A stretch of 64,000 bases of DNA from Caballeronia concitans. GTDB taxonomy: Bacteria > Pseudomonadota > Gammaproteobacteria > Burkholderiales > Burkholderiaceae. The DNA is taken from positions 175,497-239,496 of the forward strand of contig NZ_FCNV02000009.1 in assembly GCF_001544615.1 (NCBI RefSeq), given 5' to 3'. Positions 1-7,194 of the stretch are shown one piece after another; positions within the stretch are counted from its first letter, which is position 1, and each line of letters opens with the position of its first letter. The position numbers and the translations under genes were made by a program. The notes beneath the pieces are model-generated. The model saw nothing but the letters and a program-made list of their open reading frames with translations, ran no database searches and was not told the origin of the DNA.

Positions 1-1
1 C

Positions 2-832
2 TTCCTGGTGCCGACGATGCGGCGCAACTTCGGCGGCTGCGCGGGCAACATCGCGTATGCGCTGAAGCTGCTCGGCGGCGATCCGAAGATCATGGCGACG
101 CTCGGCGAAGCGGACGCGCAGCTCTACATCGACCGGCTCGATGCGCTCGGTTTGTCGAAGGAATACGTGCGCGTGCTGCCCGAGCAGCATTCGGCGCAAT
201 GCTTCATTACCACCGATCTCGCGAACAACCAGATCACCGCGTTCCACCCCGGCGCGATGATGGAATCGCACCTCAACCGCGCCGACGAAGCACAGGGCAT
301 TTCGCTCGGCATCGTGGCTCCGGACGGCGCCCGCGGCATGCGCGAGCACGCCGACGGCCTGGCGCGCGCGGGCGTTCCTTTTGTCTTCGATCCGGGTCAA
401 GGATTGCCTATTCTTGAAGGTGTAGAGCTTTGTCGCATGATTGAACTTGCCACATACGTGGCGGTCAACGATTACGAAGCCAAGTTGTTGAGCAACAAGA
501 CCGGCTGGTCGATCGAAGACATCAAGAGCCGTGTAGATGCGCTCATCGTGACGCGCGGCGAACATGGCGCGCAGATTTATCATGAAGGCGGCGTGCTCGA
601 GGTGCCGGCGGTGAAGGCGCAACAGGTCGTGGATCCGACCGGTTGCGGCGACGCGTTCCGAGGCGGGTTGCTGTACGGCATCGAGAATAAGCTTGGCTGG
701 GAAAAGACGGGGCGTCTCGCGAGTCTGATGGGTGCGTTGAAGATCGAGCATCAAGGCCCGCAAACCTACGCGCCGACGCGCACCGAAATCGAAGAACGGT
801 TCAGGCAGGCGTTTGGAAGCAGCCTGTCGTGA
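2..832 (+). CDS. PfkB-family carbohydrate/adenosine kinase, 5' end missing
   Basis: This is the C-terminal part of a ribokinase/PfkB-superfamily sugar or nucleoside kinase. The reading frame is already open at the window edge, with codons for F-L-V before the first in-frame GTG at 8, so the true start lies upstream. The visible part begins near the substrate-binding Gly-Gly/Asn region (FGGCAGN) and contains the family's second signature around 629-661 (DPTGCGDAFRGG), whose Asp is the catalytic base and whose Gly-rich stretch forms the anion hole. Burkholderiaceae homologues of about 310 residues are usually annotated as carbohydrate kinase or adenosine kinase; the substrate cannot be decided from sequence. 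The gene is followed by a lipoprotein gene 25 bp downstream. Confidence 0.9.
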   Translation, partial: FLVPTMRRNFGGCAGNIAYALKLLGGDPKIMATLGEADAQLYIDRLDALGLSKEYVRVLPEQHSAQCFITTDLANNQITAFHPGAMMESHLNRADEAQGISLGIVAPDGARGMREHADGLARAGVPFVFDPGQGLPILEGVELCRMIELATYVAVNDYEAKLLSNKTGWSIEDIKSRVDALIVTRGEHGAQIYHEGGVLEVPAVKAQQVVDPTGCGDAFRGGLLYGIENKLGWEKTGRLASLMGALKIEHQGPQTYAPTRTEIEERFRQAFGSSLS

Positions 833-857
833 CTGCGTGGATGATTGGAGTAAAGGG

Positions 858-1337
858 ATGAAAACGGTAAGTCGCATCGTGCTGGCAGCAGCGCTCATCG
901 GCTCAGTCGCGCTGACGGGCTGCGCCTACAACAGCAGTTCGCCCGATGTCTACACGGCGTCGCAGGCGCAGCGCGAAGAAACGGTGCGCATGGCGACCGT
1001 CGAAAGCGTGCGCGGCGTGAAGATCAGCTCGAACAACGGGCAGCCGACGGGCCTCGGCGCCATCGGCGGCGGCGCGCTCGGCGGCGTCGCGGCGGGCAGC
1101 GCGATCGGCGGCGGCAACGGGTCGATCATCGCGGGAATCATCGGTGGCCTCGCGGGCGCGGTCGCGGGGAATGCGGTCGAGAACAGCGTCGCGACGAAGA
1201 ACGGGCTGGAAATCACCGTGCGCCTCGACAACGGCGACATGCGCGCGATCACCCAAACGTCGAACGGCGAAGTGTTCCAGGCGGGCGAGCGCGTTCGCCT
1301 GCTGTCGAGCGGCGGCGTGACGCGCGTGACGCACTAG
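858..1337 (+). CDS. Glycine-zipper 2TM outer membrane lipoprotein (SlyB/PcpB-like)
   Basis: A 159-residue lipoprotein. The signal peptide ends in the lipobox LTGC, with the acylated Cys at residue 22. Residues about 65-105 are a Gly/Ala-rich glycine-zipper segment (GGGALGGVAAGSAIGGG) typical of the SlyB/PcpB Rick_17kDa_Anti-like outer membrane lipoproteins, which help maintain the envelope under stress; the exact role here is unknown. I chose the ATG at 858 rather than the in-frame ATG at 813 because GGAG lies at 847-850 with good spacing and the signal peptide begins directly there. A strong terminator follows at 1390. Confidence 0.93.
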   Translation: MKTVSRIVLAAALIGSVALTGCAYNSSSPDVYTASQAQREETVRMATVESVRGVKISSNNGQPTGLGAIGGGALGGVAAGSAIGGGNGSIIAGIIGGLAGAVAGNAVENSVATKNGLEITVRLDNGDMRAITQTSNGEVFQAGERVRLLSSGGVTRVTH

Positions 1338-1389
1338 GCATCGAGGTATTCAGCCGAAGAATCCGCAGCGAATCTTTGGTGGCTCACAG

Positions 1390-1426
1390 AAGCGCATGTG
1401 TCGAAAGACGCATGCGCTTTTTCTTT
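1390..1426 (+). terminator. Rho-independent terminator after the lipoprotein gene
   Basis: Nine perfect pairs (AAGCGCATG with CATGCGCTT) are extended inward to a GAAA tetraloop closed by C-G at 1402/1407. The hairpin is followed by TTTTTCTTT. It terminates the upstream plus-strand gene. Confidence 0.9.
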
Positions 1427-1474
1427 GCGATGCGCGTTCAAGCGCGAAGCAGAGTCGCTTCGTTCGCCGAAGCG

Positions 1475-1507
1475 AAAAACCCGCCGCCGGATTGCCCCGG
1501 CGGCGGG
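1475..1507 (-). terminator. Rho-independent terminator of the histone-like gene
   Basis: An 11-bp GC stem (1480-1490 with 1497-1507) and a 6-nt loop. On the minus strand it is followed by TTTTT (1479-1475). It lies about 80 bp downstream of the minus-strand histone-like gene. Confidence 0.85.
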
Positions 1508-1513
1508 TTGAGG

Positions 1514-1531
1514 CCGGGTAGGCCTACCCGG
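1514..1531. repeat. 18-bp perfect palindrome
   Basis: CCGGGTAGGCCTACCCGG reads identically on both strands. It lies between the stop codon of the histone-like gene and its terminator hairpin. It may simply add structure to the 3' UTR; no protein is known to me that binds it. Confidence 0.7.
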
Positions 1532-1584
1532 TCTTAAGGCACATCGAAGTGTGCCGTGGCGATGCGTACCGTTTGTGCCGACGC

Positions 1585-2340
1585 TTACGGGCGGCTGCCC
1601 GTCGGGAACGGCCATGCCGCTGCCGGGTTCAGCGCCGTCTTGACCGCAGCGGCCGGAGCAGCCGGAGCGGGCGTCGAGACGGTCGTTGCCGTCGTTGCAG
1701 GAGCGGCAGCCGTCGTCTTCTTTGCAGCAGCAGCCTTCTTGGCCGGAGCCTTCTTTGCAGCAGGCGCGGCCTTCTTCGCTGCGGGAGCAGCCGCAGGAGC
1801 GGAAGCCGAAGCGGGAGCAGGCGCAGCGGGCGCAGGAGCGGAAGCGGACTTCGCCGCCGCCTTCTTCGCGGGGGCCTTCTTCGCAGCAGCCTTTTTCGCG
1901 GGGGCCTTCTTGGCGGCAGCCTTCTTCGCGGCCGCTTTCTTCGCAGGCGCCTTCTTCGCGGCAGCCTTCTTCGCCGGCGCTTTCTTCGCGGCGGCCTTCT
2001 TGGTCGCTACTTTCTTGGTGGCGACCTTCTTCGCTGCGGCTTTCTTAGCGGGCGCCTTCTTCGCTGCGACCTTCTTGGCAGCGGCCTTTTTCGCCGGCGC
2101 CTTCTTCGCTGCGACCTTCTTCGCGGCTACTTTCTTGGTGGCCACTTTCTTCGCTGCGGCCTTCTTGGCCGGCGCTGCCTTCTTCGCGGCGACCTTCTTC
2201 ACTGCGACTTTCTTCGCAGCAACCTTCTTCGTGGCGACCTTCTTCGCTGCTACTTTCTTCGCCGGAGCGGCGGCCTTCTTGGCGGTGACTTTCTTAGCTG
2301 CAGCCTTTTTCGCGGCGGGTTTCTTCTTGGCAACTGCCAT
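1585..2340 (-). CDS. Histone H1-like Lys/Ala-rich DNA-binding protein
   Basis: A 251-residue, extremely basic, low-complexity protein built from repeats of K-K-x-A-A/P-A-K (KKVAAKK, KKAPAKK, KKVATKK). The Lys/Ala repeat covers residues about 5-165, followed by an Ala/Pro/Ser/Thr-rich tail. It resembles the C-terminal tail of eukaryotic histone H1 and the bacterial HctB/BpH1/AlgP group, thought to bind and compact DNA without sequence specificity. There is no globular domain. The start at 2340 has a GGAG ribosome site nine bases upstream (minus strand AAGGAGAAAACC before ATG). The repetitive DNA makes length variation between strains likely. It is monocistronic, with a terminator at 1475-1507. 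Confidence 0.9.
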   Translation of the reverse strand: MAVAKKKPAAKKAAAKKVTAKKAAAPAKKVAAKKVATKKVAAKKVAVKKVAAKKAAPAKKAAAKKVATKKVAAKKVAAKKAPAKKAAAKKVAAKKAPAKKAAAKKVATKKVATKKAAAKKAPAKKAAAKKAPAKKAAAKKAAAKKAPAKKAAAKKAPAKKAAAKSASAPAPAAPAPASASAPAAAPAAKKAAPAAKKAPAKKAAAAKKTTAAAPATTATTVSTPAPAAPAAAVKTALNPAAAWPFPTGSRP

Positions 2341-2799
2341 GGTTTTCTCCTTCAGGTTTTCAGATGAGAGTCAGTTCAAACAACACCCTTCGTCAAAACC
2401 CGCTTCCCGCGTGGAGGCTCTCGGGGCACACGCTACGAAGCGGATTATTCATCGGCGTACGCTGATCCCACCTGCTTACGCTAATGAATACGGCAAGGCG
2501 CGCCGTGCCCCAAGGCACCGCGCGCCAAATTAAGTCAGCGCAAATACCGCGCGCCGCCCATCGCTTGATCGAGCCAGCGAGCTTGCCGCTGGCGTTTTCC
2601 GGGGGGAAGTTTGCCCATCCCTTTGAAGGGAACGCAAAACGCCTGTCTTCAGATCGGACCACTCGGTCCGCCAGTTCAGTAGGCGCACTTTGCATCAGGC
2701 GACCGTTCTCCTAAACCTTGTCGGCCAGGCGCGCGTGAGTGTCACGCCGCTGCCGGGCCGTCCCATCGATTTCGTCTGCAACACGTCCTGGGCTTGTTG
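2341..2799. other. Intergenic region with several hairpins between the histone-like gene and nrdB
   Basis: This stretch holds the upstream region of the histone-like gene and the 3' side of nrdB. Several inverted repeats lie within 175 bp: 2497-2526, 2573-2593, the arms 2591-2598/2636-2643, and 2655-2670. A 100-codon minus-strand reading frame (2393-2695) crosses them, preceded by AGGAG 12 nt before its ATG. It matches no family I recognise, is rich in Trp, and lacks typical codon bias, so I do not call it a gene. Confidence 0.5.
2497..2526. repeat. 13-bp hairpin with CCAA loop
   Basis: GGCGCGCCGTGCC pairs with GGCACCGCGCGCC around CCAA with a single C-C mismatch. Neither strand has a U-run after it, so it is not a standard terminator. 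It is the strongest of the hairpins in this gap. Confidence 0.8.
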
Positions 2800-4047
2800 T
2801 TATTCCCAGGTCAGCGCGCCGCCGGTTTGATACTCAATCACGCGTGTCTCGAAGAAGTTGCGTTCCTTCTTCAAGTCGATCATTTCGCTCATCCACGGGA
2901 ACGGGTTTTCCTCGTTCGGGTAGAGCGGGTCCAGGCCAATCTGCTGGCAACGCCGATTGCAGATGAAGCGCAAGTAGCTCTTGAACATCGACGCATTCAG
3001 GCCGAGCACCCCGCGCGGCATGGTGTCTTCAGCGTAGCGATATTCGAGTTCCACCGCTTCCTTGAAGAGCTCGCGGATGTCGGCCTTGAAGTCGGCGGTC
3101 CACAGTTGCGGCTCTTCCAGCTTGATCTGGTTGATGAGGTCGATGCCGAAATTGCAGTGCATCGATTCATCGCGGAGGATGTACTGATACTGCTCCGCCG
3201 CGCCCGTCATCTTGTTCTGGCGACCCAGCGCCAGAATCTGCGTGAAGCCCACATAGAAGAACAGTCCTTCCATGATGCAGGCGAACACGATCAACGACTT
3301 GAGCAATTTCTGGTCCGCTTCCAGCGTGCCCGTGGTAAAGGCCGGGTCGGTCAGCGTCTGGATGAACGGGATGAGGAACTCGTCCTTGTCGCGAATCGAC
3401 TTGACTTCGTGATACGCGTTGAAGATCTCGCTTTCGTCGAGACCGAGCGATTCGACGATGTACTGATACGCATGCGTGTGGATCGCCTCTTCGAACGCCT
3501 GGCGCAGCAGGAACTGGCGGCACTCCGGAGCGGTGATGTGACGATACGTGCCGAGCACGATGTTGTTCGCGGCGAGCGAGTCCGCCGTCACGAAGAAGCC
3601 CAGGTTGCGCTTGACGATGCGGCGCTCGTCGTCGGACAGGCCGTTCGGATCTTTCCACAGGGCGATGTCTCGCGACATGTTCACTTCCTGCGGCATCCAG
3701 TGGTTCGCGCAGCCGGCGAGGTACTTTTCCCACGCCCACTTGTACTTGAACGGGACCAGCTGATTGACGTCGGTCTTGCCGTTGATGATGCGCTTGTCGG
3801 CGACATTGACGCGCGCTTCGCTCTGCGCGGCGATGGCGCCTGCGGAGGGCGTGGCGGCTGCCGGAGGCACGAAGCCATCCGAGAAGATGTTCGTCGAGTT
3901 CGACTGAGCAGTCTGATGGGTTGCTTGATGAGCAGCAGCATGCGCCGCTTGCGTACCGAAAGTCGTGCCTTGAGCGTTGCGCAACGGGTTCTGTTGCGAA
4001 GCGCTCGAGGGAGCTACGGCAGTGGTCTCGTCATCCCAGTTGAGCAT
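2800..4047 (-). CDS. nrdB: Ribonucleoside-diphosphate reductase subunit beta (class Ia)
   Basis: The small subunit of aerobic ribonucleotide reductase holds the di-iron centre and tyrosyl radical that start reduction of NDPs to dNDPs in the NrdA subunit. The ligand pattern is complete: D156 (FVTADSL), E187 and H190 (EEAIHTHAY), the radical Tyr at 194, E260 (CIMEG), and E294/H297 (DESMH). At 415 residues it is longer than E. coli NrdB (376) because of an Ala/Gln-rich, probably disordered N-terminal extension of about 80 residues, as seen in other Burkholderia. The gene is separated from nrdA by about 3 kb; its own promoter with NrdR boxes lies at 4592-4663. Confidence 0.98.
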   Translation of the reverse strand: MLNWDDETTAVAPSSASQQNPLRNAQGTTFGTQAAHAAAHQATHQTAQSNSTNIFSDGFVPPAAATPSAGAIAAQSEARVNVADKRIINGKTDVNQLVPFKYKWAWEKYLAGCANHWMPQEVNMSRDIALWKDPNGLSDDERRIVKRNLGFFVTADSLAANNIVLGTYRHITAPECRQFLLRQAFEEAIHTHAYQYIVESLGLDESEIFNAYHEVKSIRDKDEFLIPFIQTLTDPAFTTGTLEADQKLLKSLIVFACIMEGLFFYVGFTQILALGRQNKMTGAAEQYQYILRDESMHCNFGIDLINQIKLEEPQLWTADFKADIRELFKEAVELEYRYAEDTMPRGVLGLNASMFKSYLRFICNRRCQQIGLDPLYPNEENPFPWMSEMIDLKKERNFFETRVIEYQTGGALTWE

Positions 4048-4591
4048 AAATTCTCACCATCAATTTAGATCGGTTTGTACCATCTTTTCATGAGCGATAA
4101 AAGAGCTTGCTCATGAAAATTCTCGTTTTCTATCGTTTGAGGTTCAGCGTTGCTACCTGCATACAACACTTGGCTCGAAGCTATGTGTGCGACGCGTGTT
4201 GCGAGCATCGATGAGACGAGTGTGAAGCGGTCCTCATCGACTGTCATCGAAGGCTTCGATGCGTGCTTTATTGCGTGCTCTACTGGGTTGCATCGATGCT
4301 TCGACAGCCTTGCCGCGCGAGGCTTCGCGGCCGGTGACCGGAATGCTTCGAAGCGAAGGTGCGAACGCAAGAGAAACATGTGTCGACGTGCGGCTCGTGA
4401 TGATTCGCATGCTTGATCGACGCGGTGACGCTCATGCGACTTCGCTTCGTGATTCATGCGATGTCATCGACGATGAAGCGACATGTCCCACGCGCCATAT
4501 TCGATTGCCTTCGAGCGCACTCGCACACGTCGCGCGAGTGACTAAAGCACGTCACTTGATTGGCCGCCGCGTGCTTCGAATTCGTTGCCGA

Positions 4592-4621
4592 AGTTTAGCA
4601 TCCGCGCGCCGCTTTCTACAA
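4592..4621 (-). promoter_or_regulatory. Putative sigma-70 promoter of nrdB
   Basis: On the minus strand a -35 TTGTAG (4621-4616) and a -10 TAAACT (4597-4592) are separated by 18 bp. The -35 overlaps the proximal NrdR-type box, which fits repression by NrdR. The predicted start of transcription is near 4585. Confidence 0.5.
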
Positions 4622-4663
4622 GATATTGTGTCCCTCGTTGCGGCCCCATACAACCTATAGCGT
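4618..4663 (-). promoter_or_regulatory. Pair of NrdR-type boxes upstream of nrdB
   Basis: The two boxes are ACAAGATATTGTGT (4618-4631) and ACAACCTATAGCGT (4650-4663). They match each other at 10 of 14 positions and are offset by exactly 32 bp, about three helical turns. Paired boxes of the ACACWATATAGTGT type at 31-32 bp are the known operator arrangement of the ATP/dATP-sensing repressor NrdR. They sit just after the DUF3820 gene, about 570 bp from the nrdB start. Confidence 0.7.
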
Positions 4664-4686
4664 CGATGCGCAAGCACGAAAAAGCA

Positions 4687-4896
4687 TCACTGTCGCAGCG
4701 GATCGAGCAGAGAACGCAGATTGTTGTGATCGATCTCGTGCATGAGCGCGAGCAATACGCCGAGCTTGCCTGCAGGAAAACCCTCACGTGCGAACCATGC
4801 GAGATAGTGGCCGGGCAAGTCGGCGAGAAGCCGGTCCTTGTACTTGCCGTAGGGCATCGTCTGCGTGACGAGACGTTGCAGGTCTTGCGGGTCCAT
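4687..4896 (-). CDS. DUF3820 family small protein
   Basis: A 69-residue protein beginning MDPQDLQRLVTQTMPYGKYK. It matches the DUF3820 family, sometimes labelled putative quorum-sensing-regulated virulence factor, with the conserved MPYGKYKxxxLxDLPxxYLxWF core at residues about 14-38. The molecular role is unknown to me. Its stop lies 23 bp before the distal NrdR-type box of nrdB. It is divergent from the MFS gene (start 5016), with about 120 bp between them for both promoters. Confidence 0.88.
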   Translation of the reverse strand: MDPQDLQRLVTQTMPYGKYKDRLLADLPGHYLAWFAREGFPAGKLGVLLALMHEIDHNNLRSLLDPLRQ

Positions 4897-5015
4897 CGTT
4901 GCTTCACTCCTCGTGTATGTTCATCGCATCACATAGCGCGGCGCGCGTGGTCAACATGTGCTCCATATCGGTGCCATAATCGCCGCTCCTCCCGCCATGA
5001 TGATCGCGCTCCCTG

Positions 5016-6413
5016 ATGCCGCTCGCCGTCAAAGCTTTCATTGCCCCTCTCATCGTCGCGTGTGCGATGTTCATGGAAAGCGTCGACGCGAATGTCATCG
5101 TTACTGCGATTCCTGAAATGGCCCGCGCGTTCGGACGCGATCCCGTCACACTCAAGATTGCCGTCACGAGCTATGTGCTCGGCCTCGGCGTGTTCATTCC
5201 CATTTGCGGCTGGGTGGCCGACCGCTTCGGCGCACGCGTCGTGTTCCGCACGGCCATCGGCATCTTCGTGGTGGGCTCGCTGCTGTGCGCGGCGTCGACG
5301 TCGCTTGGCGCCTTCACCGTCGCGCGTTTCATTCAGGGCGTCGGCGGCGCGATGATGGTACCCGTCGGACGCATCATCATCTTTCGTTCGGTGCGCCGCT
5401 CCGAGTTCATTCGCGCGATGAACTACCTGTCGGTGCCCGCAATGCTCGGACCCGCCGCCGGTCCGTTGCTGGGCGGCTTCATCACGACGTATCTGCACTG
5501 GCGGCTGATCTTCTTCATCAACATTCCGATCGGCATCGCGGGCATCTACCTGACCAATCGATACATCGCCGACACGCGCGAGGAGCATCCGGGCCGGCTC
5601 GACTGGTTCGGCTTCTTTCTTTCGGCGAGCGCGGGCGTGTTGCTGCTGCTCGGGCTGTCGCTGGTCGGCGGCGAGCTGGTGTCGCAGAGCGTCGCCTTCG
5701 CGATGTGCGCCGTCGGCGCGCTGATGGTCGTCGTGTACGTCCTTTACGCGCGACGCGCCGAACGTCCGCTGCTCGACTTGCGTTTCTTTCGCGTGCCGAC
5801 GTTTCAGGCGAGTGTCGGCGGCGGTTCGCTCTTTCGTATCGGGCTTGGCGCCGTGCCGTTTCTTCTGCCGCTGGCGTTGCAGGAAGGGCTTGGCATGACG
5901 GCGTTCAAGTCCGGCGCGATCACGTGTGCTTCGGCGTTCGGCGGCATGTTCATGCGATCGCTGGCGTCGCGGGTGCTGCATCGATTTGGCTTCAGGCAGA
6001 CGCTTTTGTACAACGCGGCGTTGTCGGGGATCGCGATTGCCGCGTGCGGCGCGTTCTTCCCCGGCACGCCGACGTGGGTGATCTGGTCGGTCGTGCTGCT
6101 CGGCGGGTTCTTTCCTGCGCTGCAGTTCACTTCGCTCAACTCGCTCGCTTATGCGGAGATCGAGACGCGCGATGTCGGGCGGGCGACGAGTCTTGCCAGC
6201 TTCGTGCAGCAGGTATCGCTGGGGCTCGGCGTCACCATCGCGGGGATTACGCTCGAGCTTTCGCAATCGCTCAATGGACATGCGTCGGTGCGATGGTCGG
6301 ACTTTTGGCCTGCGTTTGCTGTCGTTGGGCTTTTTTCGTTTCTCTCGATGCCGGTTACGGCGCGGCTGGCGCGTGATGCAGGACATGAGATTTCGCGTGG
6401 CACGCGGGGATGA
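5016..6413 (+). CDS. MFS transporter, DHA2 (EmrB/QacA-like) family
   Basis: A 465-residue integral inner-membrane protein with about 14 predicted membrane segments, typical of the DHA2 drug:H+ antiporter branch. The DHA2 N-terminal signature with acidic Asp/Glu (MESVDANVIVTAIPEM) is at residues 20-35. Motif A (GWVADRFGAR) follows TM2, and the antiporter motif C (GPAAGPLLGG) is in TM5. It probably exports toxic compounds by proton exchange; the substrate is unknown and no membrane-fusion partner is adjacent. It lies inside the nrdB-nrdA interval and points opposite to both, suggesting insertion into an ancestral nrd locus. It is followed by an inverted pair of dispersed repeats. Confidence 0.93.
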   Translation: MPLAVKAFIAPLIVACAMFMESVDANVIVTAIPEMARAFGRDPVTLKIAVTSYVLGLGVFIPICGWVADRFGARVVFRTAIGIFVVGSLLCAASTSLGAFTVARFIQGVGGAMMVPVGRIIIFRSVRRSEFIRAMNYLSVPAMLGPAAGPLLGGFITTYLHWRLIFFINIPIGIAGIYLTNRYIADTREEHPGRLDWFGFFLSASAGVLLLLGLSLVGGELVSQSVAFAMCAVGALMVVVYVLYARRAERPLLDLRFFRVPTFQASVGGGSLFRIGLGAVPFLLPLALQEGLGMTAFKSGAITCASAFGGMFMRSLASRVLHRFGFRQTLLYNAALSGIAIAACGAFFPGTPTWVIWSVVLLGGFFPALQFTSLNSLAYAEIETRDVGRATSLASFVQQVSLGLGVTIAGITLELSQSLNGHASVRWSDFWPAFAVVGLFSFLSMPVTARLARDAGHEISRGTRG

Positions 6414-6480
6414 ACGGGGTTTTTTTGCCGTGCGGCGTTGGGGCGGGTTTGTTTGCTTCGCTCTTCGGGGAATTTGTATT

Positions 6481-6692
6481 CGCGTCGGTCTATTTGCGTT
6501 GCCCCTGTGCGGGGCGGGGGTTACTTTCTTTGCTGCTGCAAAGAAAGTAACCAAAGAAAGCAGCTTTTCGCCCGCACTTCGTTTTCTGATGGTGCACTTC
6601 GTAGAACCACGTTGGCACTCAGCTTGAATCAGCCCTGAATCACCTTCCGCGCCCGCTGAGCGCCACGTCCTCCGAGCCCCTCGGCTCGATAA
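6481..6692 (+). repeat. Dispersed repeat element, copy A
   Basis: The element contains a 15-bp hairpin at 6519-6552 (GTTACTTTCTTTGC, loop TGCT, then its complement), followed by CAAAGAAAGCAGCTT, a GTAGAACCA...TTGGCACTCAG block and GAATCACCTTCCGCGCCCGC. Most of these blocks recur, inverted, at 6864-7077. I associate this sequence with repeats scattered through Paraburkholderia and Caballeronia intergenic regions; that is recollection, not a search. Confidence 0.85.
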
Positions 6693-6863
6693 CACCATCG
6701 GGCACTACCGCCTTCGCAAAAAGAACGACTCCACGCGGCAACGGCACTCAGAGCTGCGCCACGAGCGATAGGTCACGCGCGAGAATCGGCGCGTGGCAAG
6801 TCACGTTCGATTCATTGCTGGCGGTGAACTTCTGCTGTCGCGTGGCGCGTTGCGCACCGAAGG

Positions 6864-7077
6864 TTTTGTCGAGCCCGGGGGCTCGCATGGGGTGGCGCTC
6901 AGCGGGCGCGGAAGGTGATTCAAGGCTGGATCAATCTGAGTGCCAATCTGGTTCTACGGAGTGGTCACGCAGTCAGTGCTTCGGGCCCAAAAAGCTGCTT
7001 TCTTTGGTTACTTTCTTTGCAGCAGCAAAGAAAGTGACCCCCGCCCCGGGGAGGGGCGTGCTAATAGACCGACGCGA
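6864..7077 (-). repeat. Dispersed repeat element, copy B (inverted)
   Basis: Read on the minus strand it aligns with copy A over its whole length: the GCGTCGGTCTATT edge, the GGGGCGGGGGT run, the TTTCTTTGC hairpin (7006-7039, one G-T wobble), GTAGAACCA, TTGGCACTCAG and the CTTCCGCGCCCGCTGAGCG block. The middle of the element differs most between copies. With copy A it forms a large imperfect inverted repeat. Confidence 0.85.
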
Positions 7078-7194
7078 CTAAACGAAGAAACGAAAAAAAG
7101 AGAAGACCGGCACCGAGTCCACACTCCGACCACGGTAACCGGCCTAACCGCTCCGGGGAGAAGCCCCCGGGGCAGCGCACAGCTGAAAAAAACC

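Larger units (their letters stand above)
4048..4686. other. 640-bp gap upstream of nrdB (long leader and promoter)
   Basis: No convincing gene. It holds the NrdR-type promoter of nrdB at its distal end, leaving a transcribed leader of roughly 540 nt before the nrdB start. The stretch 4141-4590 is rich in short CATCGA/TCGATG words (14 TCGA sites) and looks less codon-like than its surroundings. A minus-strand frame at 4065-4457 (130 codons) and a plus-strand frame at 4150-4416 exist but show no family resemblance. Confidence 0.5.
6414..7194. other. 780-bp non-coding region carrying an inverted repeat pair
   Basis: No supportable gene. Two diverged copies of a roughly 210-bp element lie in opposite orientation (6481-6692 and 6864-7077) around about 170 bp of unique DNA. 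Short reading frames here run through the repeats and are not plausible proteins. The 3' end of nrdA begins at 7195; no clear terminator for nrdA is visible. Confidence 0.75.

Noticed and set aside
1556-2533. Plus-strand hydrophobic frame rich in FFAAAFFAG opposite the histone-like gene
   Set aside because: It is the complement of the Lys/Ala repeat (AAG/GCC read backwards) and only mimics a membrane protein.
2393-2695. 100-codon minus-strand frame between nrdB and the histone-like gene
   Set aside because: It has an AGGAG upstream but at long spacing, crosses several hairpins, and has no recognisable family or codon bias.
4141-4590. TCGA-rich stretch as a possible repeat array
   Set aside because: TCGA is common in this genome's coding DNA (up to three per 60 bp), and the spacing is irregular, so it is only modest enrichment and not an array.
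4929-6698. A 589-codon minus-strand frame opposite the MFS gene
   Set aside because: Antisense shadow extending into the dispersed repeat; no domain, extreme Arg/His content.
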